DNA from: Alteribacter keqinensis
GTDB taxonomy: Bacteria > Bacillota > Bacilli > Bacillales > Salisediminibacteriaceae
Reading direction: 5' to 3'
NCBI RefSeq assembly: GCF_003710255.1
Contig: NZ_RHIB01000001.1
Location: 124,001-188,000, forward strand
Length of the DNA: 64,000 nt
Under the pieces are notes generated by a model. It saw only the letters and a list, made by a program, of their open reading frames with translations. It was not told where the DNA came from and ran no database searches. Below, piece by piece: positions 17,751-27,617 of this stretch. Every line of letters starts with the position of its first letter. Within the stretch, counting starts at the first letter, position 1. A program made the translations under genes and the position numbers.

Positions 17751-17772
17751 TTAGTAAATTAAATTAATAAAG
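17751..17772. promoter_or_regulatory. Candidate ROK operator, site 2
   Basis: Segment starting TTAGTAAATTAAATTA, containing the complement of the 12-mer TAATTTAATTTA found in site 1. It lies 50 bp before the M24 peptidase gene, after the terminator, and may mark a second regulated promoter. Confidence 0.3.
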
Positions 17773-17822
17773 CAAAAATATGACAAAATGAATGACACAA
17801 TTTAAGAAAAGAGGAGTCTCCT

Positions 17823-18920
17823 ATGGCAATTGAACAGCTTCAGAAATGGCTCGCAGAAAACAACTATGAAGCCCTTCTTCTATCTAAACGAAATAATTTC
17901 TCATGGATCACCGGCGGACAGCGAAACTACATCGTACAATCAACAGACCAGGGAGTAGCCAGCTTGCTCATTACGCTGGACCGTGTCCATCTGATTACGA
18001 ATAACATGGAGGTCAAACGGATTGAGGAAGAGGAACTGGCCCACGTGACATTCCAATATGAGGTTCACACGTGCGACTGGTTTGAAGACGAAGGCGAAAT
18101 CATCAGGCAATTAACAGAAGGAAAAAAAGTTGCATCTGATTCCTATTTTGATGACTTTCGGGTTGTTGATGAACAACTCGCCGCAATGAGGTCAACGCTG
18201 ACTGCCAAAGACGAAGAACGGTACCGGACCCTTTGCTACGAAACAGCTCTTGCAGTTGAACGGGCTGCCAGAGGAGCAGAACCGGGAATGACAGAATACG
18301 AGGTTGCCAGTATCGTGGCTCATGAAGTGACCCGGTTTGGGGGCACAACACAGGTTGTACTTGTCGCCTCAGACGAACGGATTTATGAATACCGTCACCC
18401 GATCCCTACAGATAAAGTATTCCGTAAGCACGCCATGGTTGTGGCCTGTGTGGAGCGTGGGGGACTGGTAGCAAACGCCACAAGGTTTGTTTACGTTGGT
18501 GAGCCTCCAAATGAGCTCCTTGAGAACCGGACTCGCCTCGCAAAGATTGACGCGACGATGATTCACCATACAAGACCAGGAGCAATTGTCGGTAACATTA
18601 TAAAAAAAGGAATCGAGGAGTATGCAAACGCCGGTTTTCCAGATGACTGGAAGTTCCTTCACCAGGGCGGGCCGACGGGCTATGATTCACGTGAGTATCT
18701 TGCCACTCCGAAGTCACAAGCCAAGGTTAGAGTCAATCAGCCGTTCACATGGAACCCGGCACTGCCGGGAATTAAATCAGAAGATACCATCCTTGTAAAA
18801 GAGAACGAAAATCACATCCTGACGAAAACGAATGAATGGCCGTATCTCGATGTGGAAGTGGCCGGGGTTATCTACAGCCGCCCTGACCTGTTGATTAAAC
18901 AAGCAGCAAAGCAAGCGTAA
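17823..18920 (+). CDS. M24-family (Xaa-Pro peptidase-like) protein
   Basis: 365 residues with a creatinase/prolidase N-terminal domain (about 1-130) and an M24 pita-bread domain. The usual M24 metal ligands (two Asp, His, two Glu) are poorly preserved: the C-terminal part reads WNPALPGIKSEDTILV where peptidases have a metal-binding Glu, and I do not see the paired Asp motif clearly. It may therefore be a divergent or non-peptidase member. The start follows AAAAGAGGAGTCTCCT. It sits between the binding protein and the permeases of a sugar importer, and the permease start is only 27 bp downstream, so it is cotranscribed with them. Confidence 0.75.
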   Translation: MAIEQLQKWLAENNYEALLLSKRNNFSWITGGQRNYIVQSTDQGVASLLITLDRVHLITNNMEVKRIEEEELAHVTFQYEVHTCDWFEDEGEIIRQLTEGKKVASDSYFDDFRVVDEQLAAMRSTLTAKDEERYRTLCYETALAVERAARGAEPGMTEYEVASIVAHEVTRFGGTTQVVLVASDERIYEYRHPIPTDKVFRKHAMVVACVERGGLVANATRFVYVGEPPNELLENRTRLAKIDATMIHHTRPGAIVGNIIKKGIEEYANAGFPDDWKFLHQGGPTGYDSREYLATPKSQAKVRVNQPFTWNPALPGIKSEDTILVKENENHILTKTNEWPYLDVEVAGVIYSRPDLLIKQAAKQA

Positions 18921-18947
18921 TTAATTTACCTGGAAAGGGGTACCTCT

Positions 18948-19841
18948 ATGGAACAGTCGGTTAAACCGAAAAAGAAGCGCAAATTTATTACACCGAAGAC
19001 AGCGCCTTATATCTTTATTGCACCAGCTGTCCTTCTGTTCGTCATCTTTACGCTGTATCCGGTTATATCTTCACTCATTCTAAGTTTTCAGCGTACAACT
19101 GGCGGCGTCACGGAATTTGCGGGACTTGCCAACTATATCCGTTTGTTTAACGACCCGTTGTTTTATAAAGCATTGTCAAATACATTCATCATCTTAATTA
19201 TTCAAGTACCTATCATGCTTACACTCGCTGTTATTCTGGCTGTATTCATGAACTCTGCTTTACTCAAAATGCGTGGATTCTTCCGGGTAGCCTTCTTTAT
19301 GCCCGCAATTACTGCACTAGTCGCCTATGCCATTATCTTTATGATTTTACTTGATGAAAACTACGGAATTGTGAACTATATGCTGAACCTTTTAGGGTTT
19401 GATTCTATTGCATGGCTGAACGATCCGTTCTGGGCCAAGGTTTCCCTGATTATTGCCGTAACCTGGCGCTGGACAGGCTATAACATGGTTATCTTCCTTG
19501 CGGGACTGCAGAACATTTCAAGCTCTCTATACGAGGCTGCAAGTATTGACGGCGCGGGGAAAATTCGTCAGTTCTTTTCCATCACACTGCCGCAGCTGAA
19601 GCCGATCTTTCTGTTTACTTTCGTTCTTTCAACAATCGGAACGCTCCAGCTTTTCGATGAGCCGTTCATTTTAACAGGCGGGGGGCCGAACAACTCAACG
19701 CTTACAATTTCTCTTTACCTTTACATGAACGGGTTCCGTTACTTTGACTTTAACTATGCTTCAGCCATTGCCTATGTACTCGTAATTATTATTGCGATTC
19801 TGTCCTGGCTGCAGATGAAAGTGGTAGGTGATAAAGAATGA
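18948..19841 (+). CDS. Sugar ABC transporter permease (MalF/LacF type)
   Basis: 297 residues with six predicted membrane segments after a basic N-terminus. The ABC-permease EAA loop is present near residue 200 (LYEAASIDGAGKIRQFFSITLP), the contact site for the ATPase. It pairs with the permease that overlaps its stop. No ATPase gene is near; in Bacillus a shared MsmX-type ATPase energises several such importers, which probably applies here. Confidence 0.9.
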   Translation: MEQSVKPKKKRKFITPKTAPYIFIAPAVLLFVIFTLYPVISSLILSFQRTTGGVTEFAGLANYIRLFNDPLFYKALSNTFIILIIQVPIMLTLAVILAVFMNSALLKMRGFFRVAFFMPAITALVAYAIIFMILLDENYGIVNYMLNLLGFDSIAWLNDPFWAKVSLIIAVTWRWTGYNMVIFLAGLQNISSSLYEAASIDGAGKIRQFFSITLPQLKPIFLFTFVLSTIGTLQLFDEPFILTGGGPNNSTLTISLYLYMNGFRYFDFNYASAIAYVLVIIIAILSWLQMKVVGDKE

Positions 19842-20677
19842 TGAAAAAGAAAAAAATTCGCGAACTGCTTAAAAAAATTGGTCTTTACTCATTCTTGCTC
19901 ATCGGTGTTATCATCTCCATGTTTCCGTTTTACTGGATGTTCATCGGTGCAACAAACCCCTCAGGGCGCATTTTCAGTATCCCGCCCAACCTGACACCGG
20001 GGGATCACTTCTTTGAAAATCTGCGAAACTTAAATGACACAGTTGGCATCTGGCGGGTTATGTTTAACTCCCTTTCGATTACGCTGTTATTTACCCTGTT
20101 CAGTGTGATGATTTGTTCGGCAGCGGGCTATGCCTTTGCCAAATACCGGTTTAAAGGACGCAACGCGATTTTCTTCACGCTGCTCCTTGCGATCATGATC
20201 CCGTATCACGTAACATTAATTCCGCTTTTTAAACTGATGGCGGACCTTGAGTGGTTAAATACGTATCGCGCGGTTATTCTGCCGCACTTGTCGTATCCGT
20301 TTGCGATCTTTTTGATGAGACAGAATATGAAAGCCATTCCGGACTCTCTCCTTGAAGCAGCCCGGGTGGACGGCGCTGGCGAGTTCAGGATTTTCTTCAG
20401 GGTCGTATTGCCGACGATGAGGCCGGCACTTGCGGCTGTCGCAATTTTCTTGTTCATGTTCCAGTGGAACAACTTCCTGTGGCCGCTCGTTGTGATGAAC
20501 TCCAGTGACATGTACACGCTGCCGGTTGCTTTATCCAGCCTTGTAGGAATGTCACGTATTGATTACGGCCAGATTATGCTTGGAACGACGTTATCTACAT
20601 TACCGATCATGATTTTCTTCCTGATGCTGCAAAAGCAGTTCATTTCAGGAATTCTGGGCGGATCGGTGAAAGAATAG
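19838..20677 (+). CDS. Sugar ABC transporter permease (MalG/LacG type)
   Basis: 279 residues with six membrane segments and the EAA loop LLEAARVDGAGEFRIFFRVVLP near residue 185. The ATG overlaps the stop of the preceding permease by 4 bp (ATGA), so they are translationally coupled. It is the inner-membrane partner in the CUT1-type oligosaccharide importer. Confidence 0.9.
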   Translation: MMKKKKIRELLKKIGLYSFLLIGVIISMFPFYWMFIGATNPSGRIFSIPPNLTPGDHFFENLRNLNDTVGIWRVMFNSLSITLLFTLFSVMICSAAGYAFAKYRFKGRNAIFFTLLLAIMIPYHVTLIPLFKLMADLEWLNTYRAVILPHLSYPFAIFLMRQNMKAIPDSLLEAARVDGAGEFRIFFRVVLPTMRPALAAVAIFLFMFQWNNFLWPLVVMNSSDMYTLPVALSSLVGMSRIDYGQIMLGTTLSTLPIMIFFLMLQKQFISGILGGSVKE

Positions 20678-20694
20678 TATAGAAAGAGATAGAA

Positions 20695-20798
20695 AATGCA
20701 GCGGAAATGCCCTTCGCTTTCCACGGAGGTGCCGGCGAGCCTCCTCACTTCTCTCCTTGCCCCCACTTCCGCAGGAGTCTCGGTCATTTCCGCTGCAT
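20695..20798. repeat. GC-rich intergenic hairpin repeat, copy 4
   Basis: ATGCAGCGGAAATG (20695-20708) and its exact reverse complement (20785-20798) enclose a core that, on the minus strand, contains GAGGCTCGCCGGCACCTCCG and TGGAAAGCGAAGGGC, related to copies 1-3. Similar degenerate sequence continues to about 20,880. Confidence 0.65.
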
Positions 20799-20980
20799 CA
20801 TCTTTGGAAAAAAGCCGGAGTGCTGAGACTGCGATGGGGGCGAGGCAAGACACCGCAGAGCTTGGGGGAGCGCTGGAAAAGTCAAAGTCCGATAAGAACG
20901 TTACCACTTTAAGGTTCTTATGGCAGCACAAAATAGGTTATGATTTTTTGATTTGCTAAAGGCATTGTCGTGTTTTAAAA

Positions 20981-21107
20981 GGTGTGTTGATTAGAGCGAA
21001 TGCGCGACACTCCTGCGGGAAAAGCGAGTTCCGGGGAGACCCCGGAAGCGCAGAGCGCTGAGGATCGAGCCGCCCGCGGAAAGTGCAATGAGCGGAAATC
21101 AACACCT
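20981..21107. repeat. GC-rich intergenic hairpin repeat, copy 5
   Basis: GGTGTGTTGATT (20981-20992) pairs with AATCAACACC (21097-21106) around a core with CACTCCTGCGGGAAAAGCGAG and CCCGCGGAAAGTGCAATG. Copies 4 and 5 fill most of the 558-bp gap before the second GH42 gene. The remaining 130 bp should hold its promoter, which I could not assign. Confidence 0.65.
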
Positions 21108-21235
21108 AACTTTTCCGAACTAATGGACTTTTTCAGGGGCCTTGCTTCACGCGGAAAGCGTATGGCAAGCGGGCTTTATCAAATTGTACCATGATAAAAA
21201 ACAACAAAGAATACGAATAAAGGTAGGTAAACAAC

Positions 21236-23245
21236 ATGTATATCGGTGTAGATTATTATCCAGAACAATGGCCAAAGACGCGCTGGTCTGAAGATGTGCG
21301 TATGATGAAAGAGTTAGGCATTAATGTTGTGCGTATTGCCGAATTCGGCTGGAGTCTGATGGAGCCGGAGGAAGGAACGTATGACTTTTCTTTATACGAC
21401 GAAGCAATCGAACTTTTTGCCAAAAACGGTATTGATGTAGTCCTTGGTACACCAACGGCTACACCGCCGGCCTGGATGGTCCGGCGCTATCCTGACATTC
21501 TTCCGGTGGATGAAAACGGCATAACCATCTCCTTTGGTGCCCGCCGTCACTATACCGTAAACAGCACGACGTACCAGGAGTTTTCGAAAAAAATCGTTAA
21601 TGAAATGGCAAAGCGCTACGGTCAGCACCCGGCAGTGATCGGATGGCAGACAGACAACGAATACGGTCATGAGAAATCAGACCGAAGTTACGGAGACGAG
21701 GATCGTGCCCGTTTTCAGGACTGGCTGAAAGAGCAGTACGGCACTCTTGAAAAATTAAATGAAACGTGGGGAACGGTGTTCTGGAGTCAGACATACACGG
21801 AGTGGGAGCAGATTCCTGTACCACGTAAAGTGTACCAGGAGCACAACCCGAGTCTTCTACTCGACTTTGATCGCTTTTGTGCTGAAGCGTATAACCGCTA
21901 CAACCGTCTTCAGGTGGACGAGCTGAAAAAGCACATTGATGAGCGTCAGTTTATTACACACAACTTTGTTTACACAGGCCTGGCCTTGAATCAAAAAGAA
22001 ATGGCGAAAGATCTCGATTTTATCTCCTTTGACAACTATCCGGTATGGGGCGGCCTTCCTGAGCCGATCACACCTGGAAACATTGCCCGCCAGCATGACC
22101 TGTGCCGCGGAACGAAGAGCGGAAAAGGCTACTGGGTGATGGAAGAGTTGTCCGGTGCGCAAGGGTGGAGCCGGATCGGCTACCTGCCGCGTCCGGGTCA
22201 CCTTCAGCTTTGGACGTACCAGGCGATCAGCCGCGGTGCCGAAGCGATTGTCTATTTTCGCTGGCGTGCAGCACGTTTTGGAACAGAGGAGTTCTGTCAC
22301 GGAATTCTTGATCACGACGGAAAGCCGAAGCGTAAGTTCGATGAAGTAAAGAAAGTGATTGAGAATATGAAAGTGTTCGGTGACGACTGGATTGCAGCGG
22401 ACTACAAAGCAGACGTAGCCGTTTACCATGACCCTGAAAACGACTGGGCATGGCAGATCCAGCCTCAAAGTGAAATGTTTAACTATGTGAACGAGTTCCT
22501 TCGTTTCTATGAGCCTGCGTATGCAGTAAATGCAATAACGGACATCATCAGCGAAGTGGAAGAGCTCAATTCGTATAAAGTGGTCGTTGTACCGGTGTAC
22601 TTCTTAACGAAGCCCGGGTTTACAGATAAGCTGAAGGCTTACGCCAATGCGGGCGGAACCGTTATTCTAACGTACCGTTCCGGTGTGAAAGACGAGCACA
22701 ATGTAGTGACGGACCAGACACTGCCGGGCGATCTTGCTGAAATCGCGGGTATCGAAGTAAACGAATACGAGTCACTTCAAAGCGGTCAGGTTAACCAAGT
22801 TGAAGGTGTGCAAGGGGCGATCGAAGGCATCATGTCTGATGCGACCGTCTGGTGCGACTTGGTCGATCCGGTCACGGCAGAAGTATTGGCGGAGTACCGA
22901 AACACGTTCTACTCAGGACAGGCTGCCATTACGCGAAACCGCACAGGCAAAGGAACGGTGTATTATGTTGGAAGCGCCGTGGAGCCGGCGATGCTCCGTC
23001 CCCTATACAAAGAAGTTCTTGCTGACGCCGGAGTGGCGACAGTTGAGACGCCGGAGAATGTGGAAGTCCTTTTCCGCGGGGAGAGCGGCAGTGAGTTTAT
23101 GAGCGTCCTGAACCACGACACGGATGCTGCCCATTCGTTTGAACTGCCAGAAGGAAAGTGGCAGGATCCTGTAACAGGTGAAGTGTATGAAGGAACGTTT
23201 GAGATCGGATCACTGGGAAGCATTGTTCTTAAGAAACAACAATAG
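21236..23245 (+). CDS. Beta-galactosidase, GH42 (second copy)
   Basis: 669 residues. Acid/base Glu142 in GWQTDNEYGHE and nucleophile Glu303 in WVMEELSGAQGW. Both active-site segments differ clearly from those of the first GH42 in this window, and the zinc cysteine cluster is missing, so this is a different subfamily with probably a different chain-length or linkage preference. No signal peptide. The start at 21236 follows AGGTAGGTAAACAAC. It follows the importer genes across a repeat-filled gap and probably degrades what that importer brings in. Confidence 0.9.
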   Translation: MYIGVDYYPEQWPKTRWSEDVRMMKELGINVVRIAEFGWSLMEPEEGTYDFSLYDEAIELFAKNGIDVVLGTPTATPPAWMVRRYPDILPVDENGITISFGARRHYTVNSTTYQEFSKKIVNEMAKRYGQHPAVIGWQTDNEYGHEKSDRSYGDEDRARFQDWLKEQYGTLEKLNETWGTVFWSQTYTEWEQIPVPRKVYQEHNPSLLLDFDRFCAEAYNRYNRLQVDELKKHIDERQFITHNFVYTGLALNQKEMAKDLDFISFDNYPVWGGLPEPITPGNIARQHDLCRGTKSGKGYWVMEELSGAQGWSRIGYLPRPGHLQLWTYQAISRGAEAIVYFRWRAARFGTEEFCHGILDHDGKPKRKFDEVKKVIENMKVFGDDWIAADYKADVAVYHDPENDWAWQIQPQSEMFNYVNEFLRFYEPAYAVNAITDIISEVEELNSYKVVVVPVYFLTKPGFTDKLKAYANAGGTVILTYRSGVKDEHNVVTDQTLPGDLAEIAGIEVNEYESLQSGQVNQVEGVQGAIEGIMSDATVWCDLVDPVTAEVLAEYRNTFYSGQAAITRNRTGKGTVYYVGSAVEPAMLRPLYKEVLADAGVATVETPENVEVLFRGESGSEFMSVLNHDTDAAHSFELPEGKWQDPVTGEVYEGTFEIGSLGSIVLKKQQ

Positions 23246-23252
23246 ATAAGTT

Positions 23253-23287
23253 GTCAGGGGGAGCGGGGGCTCTCTCTGACTTTTTTC
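23253..23287 (+). terminator. Rho-independent terminator
   Basis: GTCAGGGGGAGC pairs with GGCTCTCTCTGAC (with G-U and one mismatch), then TTTTTT; seven bases after the GH42 stop. Confidence 0.7.
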
Positions 23288-23397
23288 CGTCCGGATGATA
23301 GGGGCCGGACGGGCTGTTTTCAGGAAAAAGATTTCGATTGAGGGATTGTGTCGGTGGGTTAAGGAATCCGGCCGCCGCCCCCTTCCATCCAACACAC

Positions 23398-23444
23398 CTA
23401 TCTTTTACACGCTCCAATAAAAAAGGTACTATGTTAAAAGATAG
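23398..23444 (+). promoter_or_regulatory. Inverted repeat covering the glpP ribosome binding site
   Basis: CTATCTTTTA (23398-23407) and TAAAAGATAG (23435-23444) are perfect 10-bp arms with a 27-nt loop; the right arm runs into the glpP ribosome binding site (GATAGGAGTG). If transcribed it could lower translation of glpP; it could instead be a DNA operator. Confidence 0.35.
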
Positions 23445-23456
23445 GAGTGAAACGCA

Positions 23457-24017
23457 ATGAACGATTCCAAGCAGACAGTGCTGCCGGCGATCCGCCAGCT
23501 GAAAGACTTTGACTGGCTCTTAAGGAGCCCTTATGAAACCATTATTCTTCTTGAAAGCCATATCGGCCAGCTGCGGAGCATTGTGACCACAGCGAAAAGG
23601 GCCAACAAGAAAATGTTTATTCACGCAGATCTGGTCCACGGCCTGAAAAGCGATGATTACGGTGCAGACTTTCTCTGTCAGGACATTAAAGTGGACGGAC
23701 TGATCTCGACGAGGAAAAATATGGTTTTAAAAGCGAAGAAGCAAGGAATTTCAGCCATTCAAAGGCTGTTTCTGCTCGACTCCCTCGCACTTGAAGCAAG
23801 CTACAAAAAAATCGAGCTCACAAAGCCCGACTACATTGAAGTCCTTCCCGGTGTCGTCCCTCATCTGATCGAGGAGATTACGGCCCGGACACAGACACCG
23901 GTAATTGCAGGCGGACTGATCAGGACGAAAGAGGACGCAGAAACAGCCCTCAAGGCAGGAGCCGCATCAGTAACTACATCAAATAAAGAACTATGGAAGC
24001 ACTATATAGAGAAGTAA
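23457..24017 (+). CDS. glpP: Glycerol-3-phosphate-responsive antiterminator
   Basis: 186 residues, the usual length of GlpP. With glycerol-3-phosphate bound, it binds the leader RNA of glp genes and lets transcription pass the leader terminator. Family features include the TIM-barrel-like segments FIHADLVHGL, DGLISTRKNM and IEVLPGVVP with VIAGGLIRT near the C-terminus. The start follows ATAGGAGTGAAACGCA. glpK follows 18 bp later, and a matching leader terminator precedes glpD. Confidence 0.92.
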   Translation: MNDSKQTVLPAIRQLKDFDWLLRSPYETIILLESHIGQLRSIVTTAKRANKKMFIHADLVHGLKSDDYGADFLCQDIKVDGLISTRKNMVLKAKKQGISAIQRLFLLDSLALEASYKKIELTKPDYIEVLPGVVPHLIEEITARTQTPVIAGGLIRTKEDAETALKAGAASVTTSNKELWKHYIEK

Positions 24018-25532
<1,515 letters not shown>

Positions 25533-25556
25533 ATCCAAATCGTCCGCTCTTTACCC

Positions 25557-25585
25557 TTTCAAAAACCCGGCAATTGTAGTATACT
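25557..25585 (+). promoter_or_regulatory. Probable glpD promoter
   Basis: TTTCAA (25557-25562), 17 bp and TATACT (25580-25585) fit a sigma-A promoter just after glpK; it would start the leader that carries the terminator at 25,621-25,694. Confidence 0.5.
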
Positions 25586-25620
25586 GCAGATAAGTTCATA
25601 ACAGGTCGGAGATTAGGAGA

Positions 25621-25694
25621 AAGACCACAACACTCCAATTCCCTGGGCGTAATATACGCTTTTAAGGGGAAAAGGAGATGTTGTGGTCTTTTCT
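25621..25694 (+). promoter_or_regulatory. glpD leader terminator, target of GlpP antitermination
   Basis: AAGACCACAACACTCC (25621-25636) pairs with GGAGATGTTGTGGTCTT (25674-25690, one bulge), followed by TTCTTTTT. A long leader terminator before glpD, with glpP nearby, is the known Bacillus subtilis arrangement in which GlpP with glycerol-3-phosphate allows read-through. Confidence 0.8.
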
Positions 25695-25757
25695 TTTTGC
25701 CGGACCTGAAAGATAAATCAAAAATAATGTTTCCTATAAAAGAAAGGATGTTTGTAA

Positions 25758-27431
25758 ATGGTCAAGCCATTTTCAGCAATTCAAAGAAATACGTACCTTG
25801 AAGAAATGGAAAATAACGAACTCGATCTGCTAGTAATCGGGGGCGGAATTACAGGAGCGGGGATTGCTCTGGATGCTTCTGTGCGGGGTCTTTCAACGGG
25901 CCTCATTGAAATGCAGGATTTTGCAGCGGGAACCTCCAGCCGTTCTACGAAACTTGTACACGGGGGACTGCGCTATTTAAAACAGTTTGAGATCAAGCTC
26001 GTGGCTGAAGTAGGAAAAGAGCGTGCCATTGTGTACGAAAACGCCCCTCACGTAACATCTCCGGAGTGGATGCTTCTGCCGATTATGAAAGGCGGCACGT
26101 TTGGAAAGCTGTCCACATCTGTCGGCCTGAAAGCCTACGACAAGCTTGCAGGAGTAAAACGAAATGAACGCCGAAACATGCTCAATAAAAAAGCGACACT
26201 TGAGAAAGCGCCTCTTCTTCGCAAAGAAGGTCTTAAAGGAAGCGGAGTCTATGTTGAGTACAAAACGGATGATGCCCGCCTTACACTGGAGATTATGAAA
26301 GAAGCCGTTCACCGTGGTACAAAAGCCACCAACTACACGAAAGCTGAAACTCTTCTTTATAAGGACGGCCGTGTTATTGGGGCGAAAGTAAAAGACCTCG
26401 TTACAGGCAAAACATTCGACATTAAAGCAAAGCGCGTTGTAAATGCTGCAGGACCATGGGTTGACGATCTCCGGGAAATTGACGGATCAAAAAAAGGTAA
26501 GTTCCTTTACTTAACAAAAGGGGTACACCTTGTGATTGACCAGTCCCGTCTACCGTTAAAGCATGCTGTTTATTTTGATACGGAAGATGATGGAAGAATG
26601 GTGTTTGCGATTCCCCGTGACGGGAAAACATATGTAGGGACCACGGACACGTATTACGATGGACGAATTGCGAGTCCCCGTATGACTCAGGAAGATCTGG
26701 ATTACATTCTTAAGGCTACAAATTATGTATTTCCAAGCCTCAAACTTGAAGAAAAAGATGTAGAGTCCAGTTGGGCTGGTCTGCGTCCGCTTATCCACGA
26801 AGAAGGAAAATCAGCTTCTGAGATTTCAAGAAAAGACGAAACGTTTATTTCTGACTCCGGTCTGATTTCCATTGCCGGTGGAAAGCTCACCGGCTATCGT
26901 AAAATGGCAGAGCGTATTGTAGACATGGTAGCGAAAGACCTTGGTGTAAAAGGCAAATGCACAACCGACAAAATTGTTCTTTCAGGCGGTGCCGTCGGCG
27001 GATCAAATGGCCTTGCAGCATTCCAAAAAGAGCAGGTAAAGGCCGGGATGAACCTGGGTCTTGAGAAAAAAGAAGCAGAAAAACTTGTTAAGCTGTACGG
27101 TTCAAACGTGAAGCGTATTTACGAGATTATTGAAACAACAGGTGAAGAAGCAAAGCACTTTCATATGCCGAAGAGCTTGTATGCAAGTCTTGTATACGGA
27201 CTGGAAGAAGAGATGACAGTTTCACCGCTTGACTTCTTTAACCGCCGAACCGGATCATTGTTCTTTGACATTCACTGGGTTAAGGAATGGAAGGAGCAGG
27301 TTGTTAATTACCTGTCTTACCGCCTCCACTGGACCCGTGAACAGAGAGAGCAGTATATTGAAGAGCTGGAGCGTGAAATGGCCTATGCCATGAATCCTGA
27401 AGAGAAAGTCCAGGAAAAAACACACGCATAA
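25758..27431 (+). CDS. glpD: Aerobic glycerol-3-phosphate dehydrogenase
   Basis: 557 residues, membrane-associated FAD enzyme oxidising glycerol-3-phosphate to dihydroxyacetone phosphate and passing electrons to quinone. The dinucleotide-binding motif LLVIGGGITGAGIALDA lies at about residues 23-40, and GTSSRSTKLVHGGLRYL, typical of GlpD, follows. The start has AAAGAAAGGATGTTTGTAA. It is expressed from its own promoter through an antitermination leader, and a strong terminator follows. Confidence 0.95.
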   Translation: MVKPFSAIQRNTYLEEMENNELDLLVIGGGITGAGIALDASVRGLSTGLIEMQDFAAGTSSRSTKLVHGGLRYLKQFEIKLVAEVGKERAIVYENAPHVTSPEWMLLPIMKGGTFGKLSTSVGLKAYDKLAGVKRNERRNMLNKKATLEKAPLLRKEGLKGSGVYVEYKTDDARLTLEIMKEAVHRGTKATNYTKAETLLYKDGRVIGAKVKDLVTGKTFDIKAKRVVNAAGPWVDDLREIDGSKKGKFLYLTKGVHLVIDQSRLPLKHAVYFDTEDDGRMVFAIPRDGKTYVGTTDTYYDGRIASPRMTQEDLDYILKATNYVFPSLKLEEKDVESSWAGLRPLIHEEGKSASEISRKDETFISDSGLISIAGGKLTGYRKMAERIVDMVAKDLGVKGKCTTDKIVLSGGAVGGSNGLAAFQKEQVKAGMNLGLEKKEAEKLVKLYGSNVKRIYEIIETTGEEAKHFHMPKSLYASLVYGLEEEMTVSPLDFFNRRTGSLFFDIHWVKEWKEQVVNYLSYRLHWTREQREQYIEELEREMAYAMNPEEKVQEKTHA

Positions 27432-27482
27432 CAAAACGAGTCTTGGTTTTTCTTTCAACCACTCGTATAATAAAAGAAACCA

Positions 27483-27522
27483 GAAAAGCCCTATCATCTT
27501 CTTGTCTGATAGGGCTTTTCCT
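27483..27522 (+). terminator. Rho-independent terminator of glpD
   Basis: Perfect 14-bp stem GAAAAGCCCTATCA / TGATAGGGCTTTTC with a 10-nt loop. Confidence 0.85.
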
Positions 27523-27617
27523 GCAAGTGCAAAGGAAAGGCCCATGCCTTTTTGGAGCTTCTCTGCTTTATGAGCAAATTTACATACGACAAATACTGCA
27601 CTATGAGGAGGAACTAA

